Of a DNA stretch of 64,000 nt, positions 16,434 to 24,740 are shown one piece after another. The DNA comes from Arenicellales bacterium (GTDB lineage: Bacteria > Pseudomonadota > Gammaproteobacteria > Arenicellales > JAJDZL01): the NCBI GenBank assembly GCA_951813075.1, contig OX638343.1, positions 2,415,999-2,479,998 on the forward strand, read 5' to 3'. The notes below the pieces were generated by a model. The model saw only the letters and a list, made by a program, of their open reading frames with translations. It had not been told where the DNA came from and made no database searches. How positions within the stretch are numbered: the stretch's first letter is position 1; each line of letters starts with the position of its first letter. The position numbers were made by a program, and so were the translations under genes.

Positions 16434-17167
16434 TTGACCGCGCCTGCTTCCTGTACCCAGCGACTTGAGCGTTCATATTCCAGTATCAGCGCGCGTGAGC
16501 GAAGCATTAGCAAGTAGAAAAAGAAAAACATAAAACCGACCCACATGAACAAAAGTGGTGCAAGCATACTCGAGTGAATTGATGGCATACCGAACTTGGT
16601 TATCGATGCGGTCTGATGCAATGTATGCCACCACAGTACCGAATAGTGGATGATCGGAATGTTAACTACACCGGCCAGCAATAGAATCGCCCCTGCCTGC
16701 TGCGCCTTGCTCCGGTCCTGAATCGCTGACTGCAGTGCAATGAATCCAAGATATAGGAAAAGCAGGATGAGTTCAGATGTGAGACGCGCGTCCCATGCCC
16801 ACCATGCGCCCCACATCGGTTTGCCCCAGATTGATCCGGTAGCCAGTGTGATGAATGTAAAAGAGGCACCGACGATAGCGGCGGCGGTGCTCAGAAGATG
16901 GGCGATTTTTATACGCCAAATCAATCCAACCGCGGCGTTGACGGCCATGAATACGTATATGAACATGGACATCCAGGCAGATGGTACGTGTACAAACATG
17001 ATGCGATAGCCGTCGCCTTGCTGATAGTCCGGCGGTGCCACAAAAAGTCCCAGGTACAGTCCGGTGATAACGGTGACCGCTGCCAAACTGCCCAGCCATG
17101 GCGTCAACCGACGGGCAAAATCAAAAAAATACCTCGCCGAACCGAGGCGATGAAACCACAGGAACAC
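16430..17167 (-). CDS. ccmC: Heme exporter subunit CcmC
   Basis: About 245 residues from GTG 17167, two bases after the ccmB stop, giving the usual N-terminus WFHRLGSARYFF. An open frame extends to 17332 inside ccmB and is not used. Six helices; the tryptophan-rich heme-handling motif WGKPMWGAWWAWDARLTSEL is present, with conserved His residues flanking it (VHVPSAW, HYSVLWWHTLHQ). It loads heme onto the chaperone CcmE in the periplasm. Confidence 0.96.
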   Translation of the reverse strand: MFLWFHRLGSARYFFDFARRLTPWLGSLAAVTVITGLYLGLFVAPPDYQQGDGYRIMFVHVPSAWMSMFIYVFMAVNAAVGLIWRIKIAHLLSTAAAIVGASFTFITLATGSIWGKPMWGAWWAWDARLTSELILLFLYLGFIALQSAIQDRSKAQQAGAILLLAGVVNIPIIHYSVLWWHTLHQTASITKFGMPSIHSSMLAPLLFMWVGFMFFFFYLLMLRSRALILEYERSSRWVQEAGAVK

Positions 17168-17169
17168 GA

Positions 17170-17841
17170 TCAGTCGCCTGCCATCAGGCGTAGTGAACCT
17201 GCAACAGCGAATGGTGCAACCGTGAGACTGAACACCAAAAATGCGCAAAGCAGTGACAGATGCCCACCGACAGGCTGCTGCGAAGCAGTCGCCGCGACCG
17301 CCAGGACCGAAAAGATCAGGACGGGTATGCAAAGCGGCAGCGTGAGCAGTGACAGCAGAATGCCAGCCTTTCGCTGAGTGACAACGAGCGCGGCTCCGAA
17401 TGCGCCGACAAGACTGAATACAGGGGTGCTTAATGCGATAGTCACGACAAGAATTAAAATTACGTCGGAATCAAGATTCATTAGTATACCCAGTACTGGA
17501 CTAACCGCAATCAGTGGAAGTCCGGTCGACAACCAGTGAGCGAGTAACTTGGCGAACACAAGCACCGTTAGTGCCGAAGGCGCCAACAGCATCTGTTCCA
17601 AGGTTCCGTCTTCATAGTCGTCGCGGAATATCCCGTCCAACGACAGCATAGCCGACAGAAGCGCGGCTGACCAGACCACACCCGGACCGATGGTTGACAG
17701 CATCTCCAGATCACCGCCGGCTGCGAATGAGAATAATGTAACGGTCACGATGAAGAAAATCACCGGCGTCGCTAAATCCCCCGGATTTCGGAATGCCAGC
17801 AACAGGTCGCGGCGCAATAGCGCCATGAATGGGCTGTTCAT
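17170..17841 (-). CDS. ccmB: Heme exporter subunit CcmB
   Basis: About 223 residues from ATG 17841 (MNSPFMALLRRDLLLAFR), which overlaps the ccmA stop. The frame upstream of this is inside ccmA. Six membrane helices with the FRDDYEDGTLEQMLLAP segment typical of CcmB. It is the membrane part of the CcmAB transporter that drives release of holo-CcmE. Confidence 0.96.
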   Translation of the reverse strand: MNSPFMALLRRDLLLAFRNPGDLATPVIFFIVTVTLFSFAAGGDLEMLSTIGPGVVWSAALLSAMLSLDGIFRDDYEDGTLEQMLLAPSALTVLVFAKLLAHWLSTGLPLIAVSPVLGILMNLDSDVILILVVTIALSTPVFSLVGAFGAALVVTQRKAGILLSLLTLPLCIPVLIFSVLAVAATASQQPVGGHLSLLCAFLVFSLTVAPFAVAGSLRLMAGD

Positions 17842-18458
17842 GACGCCATTCCCAGATTGATTTCTTTTGCTCCGAATTGCTCGTAGTCGAGTGGCTGATG
17901 TGAAGTTGCTATACACAAGCCGTCGGACCCGAGATGCTCGGCAACCAGATCGGACACAATATGCCGGGCGGATTCATCCAATCCTGAAAAAGGCTCATCG
18001 AGCAACCAGAGGCGGGCGTTCAAAATAAGAAGTCGTGCCATTGCAACCCGGCGCTTTTGTCCGGCTGAAAGATATCGGCAGGGGATATGTGCAAGATTCG
18101 ATGTGTCTAGCCTTTCCAATGCTTGCGTCGGGCTGGGACGTGAATGGGCGCAGTAGATTCTATGAAAGAACTGCAGATTTTCAAGTGCTGTCATATCGCC
18201 CTTGATGCCATTGTCGTGTCCGATGTATGCCAGCGCACGGTGGTATTCGGATTCGCAATCTGCAATCGGGACTCCGTCCCAGAATATCGTACCACTATCT
18301 GGACGAACGAGCCCGCACAGCATTCGCAGCAGAGTTGTTTTGCCAGCACCGTTAGGTCCGCGAACATAGATGATTTCCCGAGGCAGTGCCTGAAAATTCA
18401 GATCCCGAAACAATAACTGCTCGCTTCTTGAACCTGTAATATTTTGCGCTTCAAGCAT
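17838..18458 (-). CDS. ccmA: Heme exporter ATP-binding subunit CcmA
   Basis: About 206 residues from ATG 18458 (MLEAQNITGSR). ABC ATPase with Walker A GPNGAGKTT near 37-45, the CcmA-type signature YLSAGQKRRVAMARLL, Walker B LWLLDEPFSGLD and the His switch in ATSHQP. First gene of the four-gene ccmABCD operon; all junctions overlap or touch. The open frame back to 18548 adds no family sequence. Confidence 0.96.
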   Translation of the reverse strand: MLEAQNITGSRSEQLLFRDLNFQALPREIIYVRGPNGAGKTTLLRMLCGLVRPDSGTIFWDGVPIADCESEYHRALAYIGHDNGIKGDMTALENLQFFHRIYCAHSRPSPTQALERLDTSNLAHIPCRYLSAGQKRRVAMARLLILNARLWLLDEPFSGLDESARHIVSDLVAEHLGSDGLCIATSHQPLDYEQFGAKEINLGMAS

Positions 18459-18991
18459 TTGTCGTTCACTTATCTTTCGCGTGTTCCGAAGACAAAGTCT
18501 CATCGTTTGACCAATTCGAGAAGACTTGTCCGGGTAGCAAAAGAACACGGTTTCGTTTTAGATCAGTGTCAATGGCTTCACGCAGGCGAGATTATATTTC
18601 GGGATGAAGAAAAGCTTGGCCAAGAACCGCGACAAACACTCTTACAGGCGCTTTGACACAAATGATGACATCAGTCCAGGCGGAAGTTCTGATTCAAATT
18701 TGAGACGCGGCATTCTCGTATTTTAGAGAACAATTTGCATTTCGCAAGTGTCGTGGCGTGATGGTGAAAAATGATAAAGTACATTTAGTGAAATTCCGGT
18801 GCAGTTTTGCGGCGACACACGCGAGGATAGGTGGCAGAATCTGGCAGCGCCTGGTACCGGACATCAGACCAGTCTGAATTTGTAACGAAAATGACAGGTT
18901 ATCAAATGGTTTTCATTGTATCGCTTTCGATTCAAGGCGTAATTGTCAACGAACGTCAGCGCTTTACGGATCAAACTCGTTCGAGATAGAA
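18459..18991. other. 533-bp divergent intergenic region, ccmA / trmB
   Basis: Expected to hold promoters for ccmABCD (minus) and trmB (plus). No protein, RNA or repeat recognised, and no promoter convincing enough to call. Confidence 0.4.
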
Positions 18992-19690
18992 ATGACACCC
19001 GACCGCAGCAAATTCGTTTCCAGAAACAAAACATACGTGCGAAGAGAAAGTAGAATCACGCAAGCGCAGCAGCGCGCACTTAGAGATCTCTCGCAACGAT
19101 ACGTGCTGCAAGACAGCGAGTCGGTCATTGAACTGACCGAGCTCTTTCCTGATGTCGATCGATATGCAGTTGAAATTGGCTTTGGCGACGGTGATACGCT
19201 GGTTGAACTTGCTGCCAACAATCCGACGACCGGGTATATTGGAATCGAAGTCTTTCGCCCCGGAGTGGGTAAATGCCTGATGTCATTGAATCGTCGTAAT
19301 ATTAAAAATGTACGCATCTGCACTCGAGACGCTCGCGATGTCCTGAACGACTGCCACCCGCAAGGGAGTCTGGCTGAAATTTACATACTCTTCCCCGACC
19401 CGTGGCCGAAGAAACGCCATCACAAGCGAAGGTTGGTCAATTCGGAATTCGTCGATCTTTGCGCGGACTGTCTACAAACCGAAGGGCGAATATATTTCTC
19501 AACCGACTGGCCCGATTATGCGCAAGTCGCACTCGGCCATTTTGAAGCCAATAGTAAGTTTGAGAACATTTCCGGGATAAACAATTACCATACCGGTGAC
19601 AAACTGCGCCCCGACACTCATTACGAACTCAAAGCGCTGGCACGCGGCGATCGGATTTACGATCTCGTGTTCCGTCGGCGCAAGCAGTGA
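18992..19690 (+). CDS. trmB: tRNA (guanine-N7-)-methyltransferase TrmB
   Basis: A 232-residue enzyme methylating G46 of tRNA with S-adenosylmethionine. The SAM site is in EIGFGDGDTLVELA (about 55-70), and the TrmB-specific FPDPWPKKRHHKRRLV lies near 135-150. Length is normal. It stands alone, convergent with rpiA (26 bp between stops). Confidence 0.96.
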   Translation: MTPDRSKFVSRNKTYVRRESRITQAQQRALRDLSQRYVLQDSESVIELTELFPDVDRYAVEIGFGDGDTLVELAANNPTTGYIGIEVFRPGVGKCLMSLNRRNIKNVRICTRDARDVLNDCHPQGSLAEIYILFPDPWPKKRHHKRRLVNSEFVDLCADCLQTEGRIYFSTDWPDYAQVALGHFEANSKFENISGINNYHTGDKLRPDTHYELKALARGDRIYDLVFRRRKQ

Positions 19691-19716
19691 CTGGATACTC
19701 GATTAATTCGGTAGTC

Positions 19717-20400
19717 TCACAACTGTTCGACGTTGTCGGCACGCCCGACGATAACGATATCAGCAGGTCTTCGTGCAAAGATTCCGTTGGTGACAACGCC
19801 GGCAATGTCATTGAGTTGTCCTTCGACATCTGGTGGGTCAATTAGATCAAGATTACGTACATCCAGAATTTCGTTGCCATTGTCGGTTGTGAATCCGGCG
19901 CGAATTTCGGGTAATCCGCCCATACTGATGATTTCCCTGGCGATTTGGCTGCGGGCTAAAGGAATGACTTCAACTGGAAGTGGGAATGCTCCCAGAACAT
20001 CGACGATTTTTGACTCGTCGACAATGCACACAAATTTTTTGCTAGCGGCTGCAACAATTTTCTCCCGAGTCAGCGCACCGCCACCACCCTTGATCAGGTG
20101 TCGGTTGACGGTCGCCTCATCGGCACCGTCTACATAAATTGGCAAAGGTCCGGTGCGATTAAGATCGAAAACGGGAATATTCAGTTCCCTGAGTCGGCGT
20201 TCGCTCTCAATTGAGCTCGCGACTGTACCGTCGATTTTTCCCTTGATTCCAGCAAGCAGTTCGATAAATAAATTGGCGGTTGAACCGGTACCGACACCTA
20301 CGATATCACCCAGTTCAATATGATCAAGCGCTGCTTGTGCAGCTGCGCGTTTCATCATTTCCGTATTCAATTTAAATTCCGCTAGTGGATTGTGATTCAA
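19717..20400 (-). CDS. rpiA: Ribose-5-phosphate isomerase A
   Basis: A pentose phosphate pathway enzyme with GTGSTANLF (phosphate binding), DGADEAT (catalytic Asp), and [12 protein letters not shown]. The annotated frame begins at TTG 20400. Comparison with E. coli RpiA suggests the true start is closer, at TTG 20370 or ATG 20358/20355, just before [12 protein letters not shown]. The upstream edge abuts the accessory island at about 20.4 kb, so the native promoter may have been altered. Confidence 0.94.
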   Translation of the reverse strand: MNHNPLAEFKLNTEMMKRAAAQAALDHIELGDIVGVGTGSTANLFIELLAGIKGKIDGTVASSIESERRLRELNIPVFDLNRTGPLPIYVDGADEATVNRHLIKGGGGALTREKIVAAASKKFVCIVDESKIVDVLGAFPLPVEVIPLARSQIAREIISMGGLPEIRAGFTTDNGNEILDVRNLDLIDPPDVEGQLNDIAGVVTNGIFARRPADIVIVGRADNVEQL

Positions 20401-20432
20401 CTGGCATTGTACAGCACCACCCTAGTGCTGTA

Positions 20433-20755
20433 TTCCGGTAGTTCGGACACGCTCTGCTGCCGTGAATGTGATTGTATTTCGTCCACGAATTTTTCTGAAC
20501 TTGCTTGGCCAAGAAATTCTGGCAAATCCCGGTGTCAGGATGACAACCTGAGAAGATTTCAGTCCATGCTTGTCGGTTCGGCAAAGGCCTTTGACTTTCT
20601 GATTGGCTTTTAGGAACGCGGACTGCCAACTGCTCTCCCTATGAATCTAGGGTGAAATTCCAGACGGCATGTCCGCTTTGGTAGGAATCTGTTCGTTGAA
20701 GAAAGCTGCGCAGTGTTTGGCGATTTTTTTGTGTTTCGGCAGTTGGTGTTCAACA
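20433..20755 (-). pseudogene. Decayed partial copy of the NERD-helicase 3' end
   Basis: On both strands this segment is a diverged copy of 23673-24186, in the same orientation. Long blocks match, for example the 18-bp segments around 20570 and 24000. About 190 bp present in the larger copy (23729-23919) are missing here, and the frame is broken. A translated patch on the minus strand (IAKHCAAFFNEQIPTKADMPSG) mirrors IAKHCADIFNEKIKTKADTPSG of the larger gene. It ends abruptly at an IS1595-type transposase remnant. Confidence 0.85.
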
Positions 20756-20919
20756 ACTTCAAACAATTCATTGGCGGCAATATTCATGGTGTGTCGCACA
20801 AATATCTGCAAGAGTACATCGATGAATTCGTGTTCCGTTTCAACCGCCGATATTGGGAAGATCAGTTGCCAATGAGACTGATTCAAGCGGCCATAGATCA
20901 TGTCCCAATTCGACTCTGA
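20748..20919 (+). pseudogene. IS1595-type (ISXO2-like) transposase C-terminal fragment
   Basis: About 57 codons translate to a segment with GGNIHGVSHKYLQEYIDEFVF, FRFNRRYW and a terminal helix. This matches the C-terminal end of the ISXO2-like DDE transposase domain (HGVS-x-K-x-L-x-x-Y-x-D-E-F-x-F-R-x-N-R-R). The rest of the transposase is absent, and the 5' side runs directly into the helicase fragment at about 20750. It has no start codon of its own in this frame. Confidence 0.7.
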
Positions 20920-21043
20920 ACCTAAGCATATGCAGAGGCATGTTATTGAATTAAAAGTAGACGTTCGAGATTTAACAGCCGAGATACCACGACATACTTC
21001 CTCCTGCGATTGAGGACTTAGTGTCTGTTAGAGATCGGGTTTT

Positions 21044-21070
21044 GAATGCTGATCATCGCGATCAGCATTC
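21044..21070. repeat. Perfect 11-bp stem-loop
   Basis: GAATGCTGATC at 21044-21054 and its exact complement at 21060-21070, with a 5-base loop. No T-run follows on the plus strand. It lies between the IS remnant and the hipBA operators and could be an IS end, a protein-binding site or a weak terminator. Confidence 0.6.
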
Positions 21071-21093
21071 TAATTTGAACGTTGGGACAGTAG

Positions 21094-21105
21094 TCACAAG
21101 TGATA
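21094..21105. promoter_or_regulatory. hipBA operator-like repeat 1
   Basis: TCACAAGTGATA, a copy of the near-palindrome TATCAC-AA-GTGATA lacking its first two bases. It is 177 bp upstream of hipB. Confidence 0.6.
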
Positions 21106-21131
21106 GTATATTGATTAAAACGCTTTATAAA

Positions 21132-21145
21132 TATCACAAGTGATA
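21132..21145. promoter_or_regulatory. hipBA operator-like repeat 2
   Basis: TATCACAAGTGATA, the most complete copy: six paired bases on each side of a central AA. It begins 38 bp after the start of repeat 1. Confidence 0.65.
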
Positions 21146-21196
21146 GCAATATTGCTTTAGAGCTCGCTGATCAGGCTCATTTCTCATTAGAAACAC

Positions 21197-21206
21197 TATC
21201 ACTTGA
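21197..21206. promoter_or_regulatory. hipBA operator-like repeat 3 (half site)
   Basis: TATCACTTGA, one good half site of the same motif in the opposite sense of the central dinucleotide. The second half is degenerate. Confidence 0.45.
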
Positions 21207-21266
21207 AATGCTGTTTCTCATATAATATCATATACGATATTAAATTGGTTTATAAGCACAATAAAG

Positions 21267-21280
21267 ATCACAAGTGATAT
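21267..21280. promoter_or_regulatory. hipBA operator-like repeat 4
   Basis: ATCACAAGTGATAT lies two bases before the hipB ATG (21282), in the place where a ribosome site would be. Binding here would block the start region and fits negative autoregulation by the HipB-type repressor. Confidence 0.65.
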
Positions 21281-21281
21281 T

Positions 21282-21614
21282 ATGAAGATTTCCAAATTGA
21301 TGCCAGAAACTGACATCCTCAAAGAATTTGCAAAACGTCTTGCGAGAATACGCAAGGCGCAGGGTTATTCCCAAACTGAATTGGCAATAGAAGCTGGTAT
21401 AGGCGTTGCCACACTCCGCCGAATTGAGGCTGGGCGGGACAGTCAGCTTGAAACATGGTTAAAAATTCTCAAGGCATTGGATATGACGTCTGCCATTGAT
21501 GCGCTATTGCCAGAGACGTTCAATTCCCCCATGGCGGAAGCCCTCGCCGGAACATCCCGTAAGCGCACAAAATCCTCTCCTTCATCCGGTATCGTATGGG
21601 GAGATGAAGTCTGA
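21282..21614 (+). CDS. HipB-like antitoxin / XRE-family regulator
   Basis: A 110-residue protein. Residues 14-70 form a helix-turn-helix (RLARIRKAQGYSQTELAIEAG, then GVATLRRIEAG), followed by a flexible tail. No Shine-Dalgarno is visible; an operator-like repeat occupies that site. Its stop overlaps the hipA start (TGATG). It is the expected DNA-binding antitoxin that neutralises the downstream kinase and represses the operon. Confidence 0.9.
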   Translation: MKISKLMPETDILKEFAKRLARIRKAQGYSQTELAIEAGIGVATLRRIEAGRDSQLETWLKILKALDMTSAIDALLPETFNSPMAEALAGTSRKRTKSSPSSGIVWGDEV

Positions 21615-22912
21615 TGAGTACGGCGATCGTCAAACTGTGGGGAACCGTAATCGGATACATCTCAATGCAACATGCCGAACGATATGCAAGATTTGAATAC
21701 GATCCCACATTTGTTGAGTTTGGCATAGAGCCAGCTCCGCTACATATGCCTCTTCGTAAGCGTCACATTTATCAGTTTCAAATTCTTCATCCCAGATCGT
21801 TTCATGGATTGCCCGGTATGATTGCTGACAGCCTGCCCGACAAATTTGGTAACAAACTCATTGATGTTTGGCTTGCTCGAACCGGAAGGCAGCCAACGGA
21901 GTTCAATGCTGTAGATCGGCTCTGTTACACCGGAACGCGTGGCATGGGTGCGCTGGAATTTGAGCCGTCAATCGGGGATGAAACAGCAAAGGATAAACGC
22001 CTCGAAATCAGCGATCTCATCGATCTAGCCTCAATGGCATTTGCCGATAGGGAAATTCTCAACACCAGACTTACACCCAGTAAAGAGGAGAGCGCGTTGC
22101 TCGATATTCTAAGCGTGGGCACATCAGCGGGCGGCGCCCGTGCAAAGGCTGTTATCGCATACAACCCGAAGACAAGAGAGGTTCGGTCGGGACAACTCGA
22201 CTTGTCACCCAAGTTTGAGCATTGGCTGATCAAATTTGATGGTGTTGCTTTCAATGGAGATTGGGGTGTGGCCGATCCGTCTGGTTACGGCCTTTTGGAA
22301 TATAGTTATCACCTGATAGCAAAGGCTTGCGACATTGACATGATGGAGAGCCGTGTATTCAGCGAGAATGGTCGCAACCATTTTATGACCAGACGCTTTG
22401 ACCGCGACGATAAGGGCGGCAAAAAGTTTGCCCAGACTCTCGCGGCAGTTGCACATTTTGATTACTATGAAAGTGGAGCTTATTCTTATGAGCAACTCTT
22501 CATGACGATGCGGGAACTGGGCATGCCACAGAGTGCCGTTGAAGAACAGTTCCGCCGTGTTATCTTCAATCTGGTTGGGTGCAATCAGGATGATCATGTA
22601 AAGAATTTTAGCTTCATGATGGACCGCAAGGGAAATTGGGACATCGCGCCAGCTTATGACCTATGTCACTCCGAAGGCAGCGATTTTACAAATTTTCACC
22701 AGTTGCGCATTAATGGGAAGACGAGCAACTTCACTCTCGAAGACCTGAAACATCTTGCAAAATACGCACGACTTCCGCGCAATCGCGAAAAGATCGTCCT
22801 TGAGCAAACTGTCGATGTGTTTTCAACGTGGCATAAAACGGCAATTGAACTTGATATTCCGAAGACATTACAGAATCACGTATTGCGCACGCTGCGTTTG
22901 TCTTGGCATTAA
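21614..22912 (+). CDS. HipA-family serine/threonine kinase toxin
   Basis: A 432-residue protein with the HipA layout: a short N-terminal subdomain, GTSAGGARAKAV (about 171-182, glycine-rich loop with the regulatory Ser), HWLIKFDGV, NHFMTRRFDRD, and the catalytic NQDDHVKNFSF near 317-327 followed by APAYDL (metal-binding Asp). In E. coli HipA phosphorylates glutamyl-tRNA synthetase and induces dormancy; the target here is unknown. All catalytic segments appear intact, so the module should be active. Confidence 0.93.
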   Translation: MSTAIVKLWGTVIGYISMQHAERYARFEYDPTFVEFGIEPAPLHMPLRKRHIYQFQILHPRSFHGLPGMIADSLPDKFGNKLIDVWLARTGRQPTEFNAVDRLCYTGTRGMGALEFEPSIGDETAKDKRLEISDLIDLASMAFADREILNTRLTPSKEESALLDILSVGTSAGGARAKAVIAYNPKTREVRSGQLDLSPKFEHWLIKFDGVAFNGDWGVADPSGYGLLEYSYHLIAKACDIDMMESRVFSENGRNHFMTRRFDRDDKGGKKFAQTLAAVAHFDYYESGAYSYEQLFMTMRELGMPQSAVEEQFRRVIFNLVGCNQDDHVKNFSFMMDRKGNWDIAPAYDLCHSEGSDFTNFHQLRINGKTSNFTLEDLKHLAKYARLPRNREKIVLEQTVDVFSTWHKTAIELDIPKTLQNHVLRTLRLSWH

Positions 22913-23325
22913 AGCTAGCCGTTTGTCGTAGTTTGGATCTGGCAGGTCCAATCGAAGGCGCGGGCATCGCGGGATACCCCTGTGCTGTCAAGGTGTTCGG
23001 ACAGTAATCGGGCTTCTCATGGGCGTTGCCACCCTTCTGCGAGGAAGCATCTCGTTGAACCCGGCGACAGACAGCCTCGCACAATGGGTCTGACGCGGGG
23101 TTGTCCCCGACGCAGGCGGACACGACTCAGAGGGAGGCGCAGCGGCTAGCCTCGGGAGACCTGCGACCTGCTCGATGGTATCAGCCGGTAGTCACGGCTA
23201 TAGTTAACCGAAATGAAGGAAGCCCGAAGGGATCAGACCCGTGAGTCAGAGCGATAAGAGAGATTTGAACAATGAACTTTTGCCAAATGGTGAGGAAGCG
23301 AATCGGGACATGGAAATGTCGAACG
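22913..23325. other. Structured non-coding segment, possible group II intron 5' fragment
   Basis: This GC-richer stretch has no credible protein. It has several short inverted repeats and purine-rich blocks (for example around 23040-23060 and 23125-23200) of the kind seen in group II intron 5' domains, and ends where a plus-strand frame from GTG 23240 would begin. No GTGYG intron start and no reverse transcriptase are present. The right edge abuts the DUF4338 fragment. The assignment is tentative. Confidence 0.25.
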
Positions 23326-23327
23326 TC

Positions 23328-23503
23328 GCCGCCGACTTGAAACAACCGGTCTGCCACCCGGCAAGATACAGCCACTGCCCATCGCGCTCGACAATGTAGC
23401 GCAGCCCGCGACCGACAAAACGCCTGAATCCAAGATCATGGTGAGTGCACATCAACTCATCCCATATCGTAAACTCGTACCGACCAGTAAGACGCACCGA
23501 CAC
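23328..23503 (-). pseudogene. DUF4338-like protein fragment
   Basis: The minus strand encodes WDELMCTHHDLGF, VGRGLRYIVE, GQWLYLAGWQTG, FKS, which resembles the N-terminal part of DUF4338 proteins (HYLGhr, GxxLRY, GxWLAxxGW). The expected RDRWIGW continuation is missing: similarity stops near 23328 where the ribozyme-like segment begins. The family is often associated with transposons. Confidence 0.45.
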
Positions 23504-23696
23504 CTCGCCGCTACGGATGCTGCGTCGTCACCGGCCTTGTTGAACCTGATGATCATCATCGTGCATAATCGCAAATGGTACAGCATCGCAGAGAAAAAAA
23601 TTCAGTGCTGAGCGCAAATCAATGAAAATTCAACCACTTATGTGTTCATGGGGCTAGCGTGGGATCGCCCTGTTCCGGTAGTACGAACACGCTGTG

Positions 23697-24644
23697 CTAC
23701 CGTGAATGTGATTGTTTTCCGTCCACGTGAATTACATGCAGCATGTGCTTTGCTCTGGAGCAGCCAACGTAGTATTCGATGTGGTGAAAGCCCTTGGTTT
23801 TCGGTAACTTTGGTGTCAGCAGAATGACTACGTCTGCCTCAAGTCCCTTGAACTGGTGTAGCGATGCAACCAGTACAAATTTGTTTTTCCGCCATTGGCT
23901 AATAGCGCTGTCGATTTTAATTTTTCGGAACTTGCTTGGCCAATGATCTCTGGCATTTCCCGGTGTCAGAATGACAACCTGAGAATAATGTAGTCCATGC
24001 TTGTCGGTTCGGCAAAGGCCTTTGACTATCTGATTGGCTTTTCGGAACGCGGACTGCCAGCTGTCCTCCCTATGAATCTGCGGTGAATTTCCAGACGGCG
24101 TGTCTGCTTTAGTCTTAATTTTTTCATTGAAGATGTCTGCGCAGTGTTTGGCGATTTCTTTGGTGTTTCGGCAGTTGGTGTCCAACACGAATGACCACTT
24201 GATGTCGTTGGGTAGTTCTACTGGGTTTTTATAGTCGAACTTCTGCCTTGGGTCATAAAATACGTAATAGCATGATTTTTGATCGGAGTCGCGAAATACA
24301 TACTCAATACTTTTCCACCAAAGACTCGAGAAATCCTGCCCCTCGTCGACGATGACTGCATCGAATTTCTGGTTGGACGGCAGACGTTTGCAGGCTTTCA
24401 CGAGAAGCTTTGGTGCCACTTCATTCCAGAATTTCTTGTCTGATGCGCTATTGGAATCGACAAATTTGATATTAGCCAATGTGCAAAATTCGCTGGCGAG
24501 ACTGTGAAATGTGTGTATCGAGAGCAGGTTGTCAAACTCATCTGACACGATATTCCGTAACCAGTCTCCGAGTGCGCGGTTGAAACAGACCAGTAGAGTT
24601 CGAGTACCGGCGGCCGCGAGTTCTTGAGCTTTGGCGATTGCTAG
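23697..24644 (-). pseudogene. NERD-domain DNA helicase, C-terminal part (interrupted by IS)
   Basis: Codes for about 313 residues of a UvrD/Rep-like superfamily 1 helicase: LLVCFNRALGDWLR, VIVDEGQDFSSLWWK (Walker B), DTNCRNTKEIAKH, VASLHQFKGLEADVV (motif V) and VGCSRAKHML (motif VI). The reading frame starts directly inside the IS1380-type element at 24645. Removing the element and one CTAG copy joins it in frame to the N-terminal part at 26429-27158 (…GTGKTLLA-IAKAQEL…), giving about 557 residues. No other lesion was seen. Confidence 0.9.
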
Positions 24645-24671
24645 CCCGCATATGTCACCAATAGTGAAGAA

Positions 24672-24740
24672 ATGGGCTTCCTTTTGTGGTAAAATATAAC
24701 AATATCAACCAATTAAACCACAAATCAACAGGAAGCCCAT
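24672..24740 (+). promoter_or_regulatory. Hairpin hiding the transposase ribosome site and start codon
   Basis: ATGGGCTTCC (24672-24681) is exactly complementary to GGAAGCCCAT (24731-24740), and TTTGTGG (24683-24689) to CCACAAA (24718-24724). The right arm contains the AGGA ribosome site and the first two bases of the start ATG. A transcript entering from outside would fold this stem, while one starting inside the loop region would not. This is a known way for insertion sequences to limit transposase synthesis. Confidence 0.65.
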
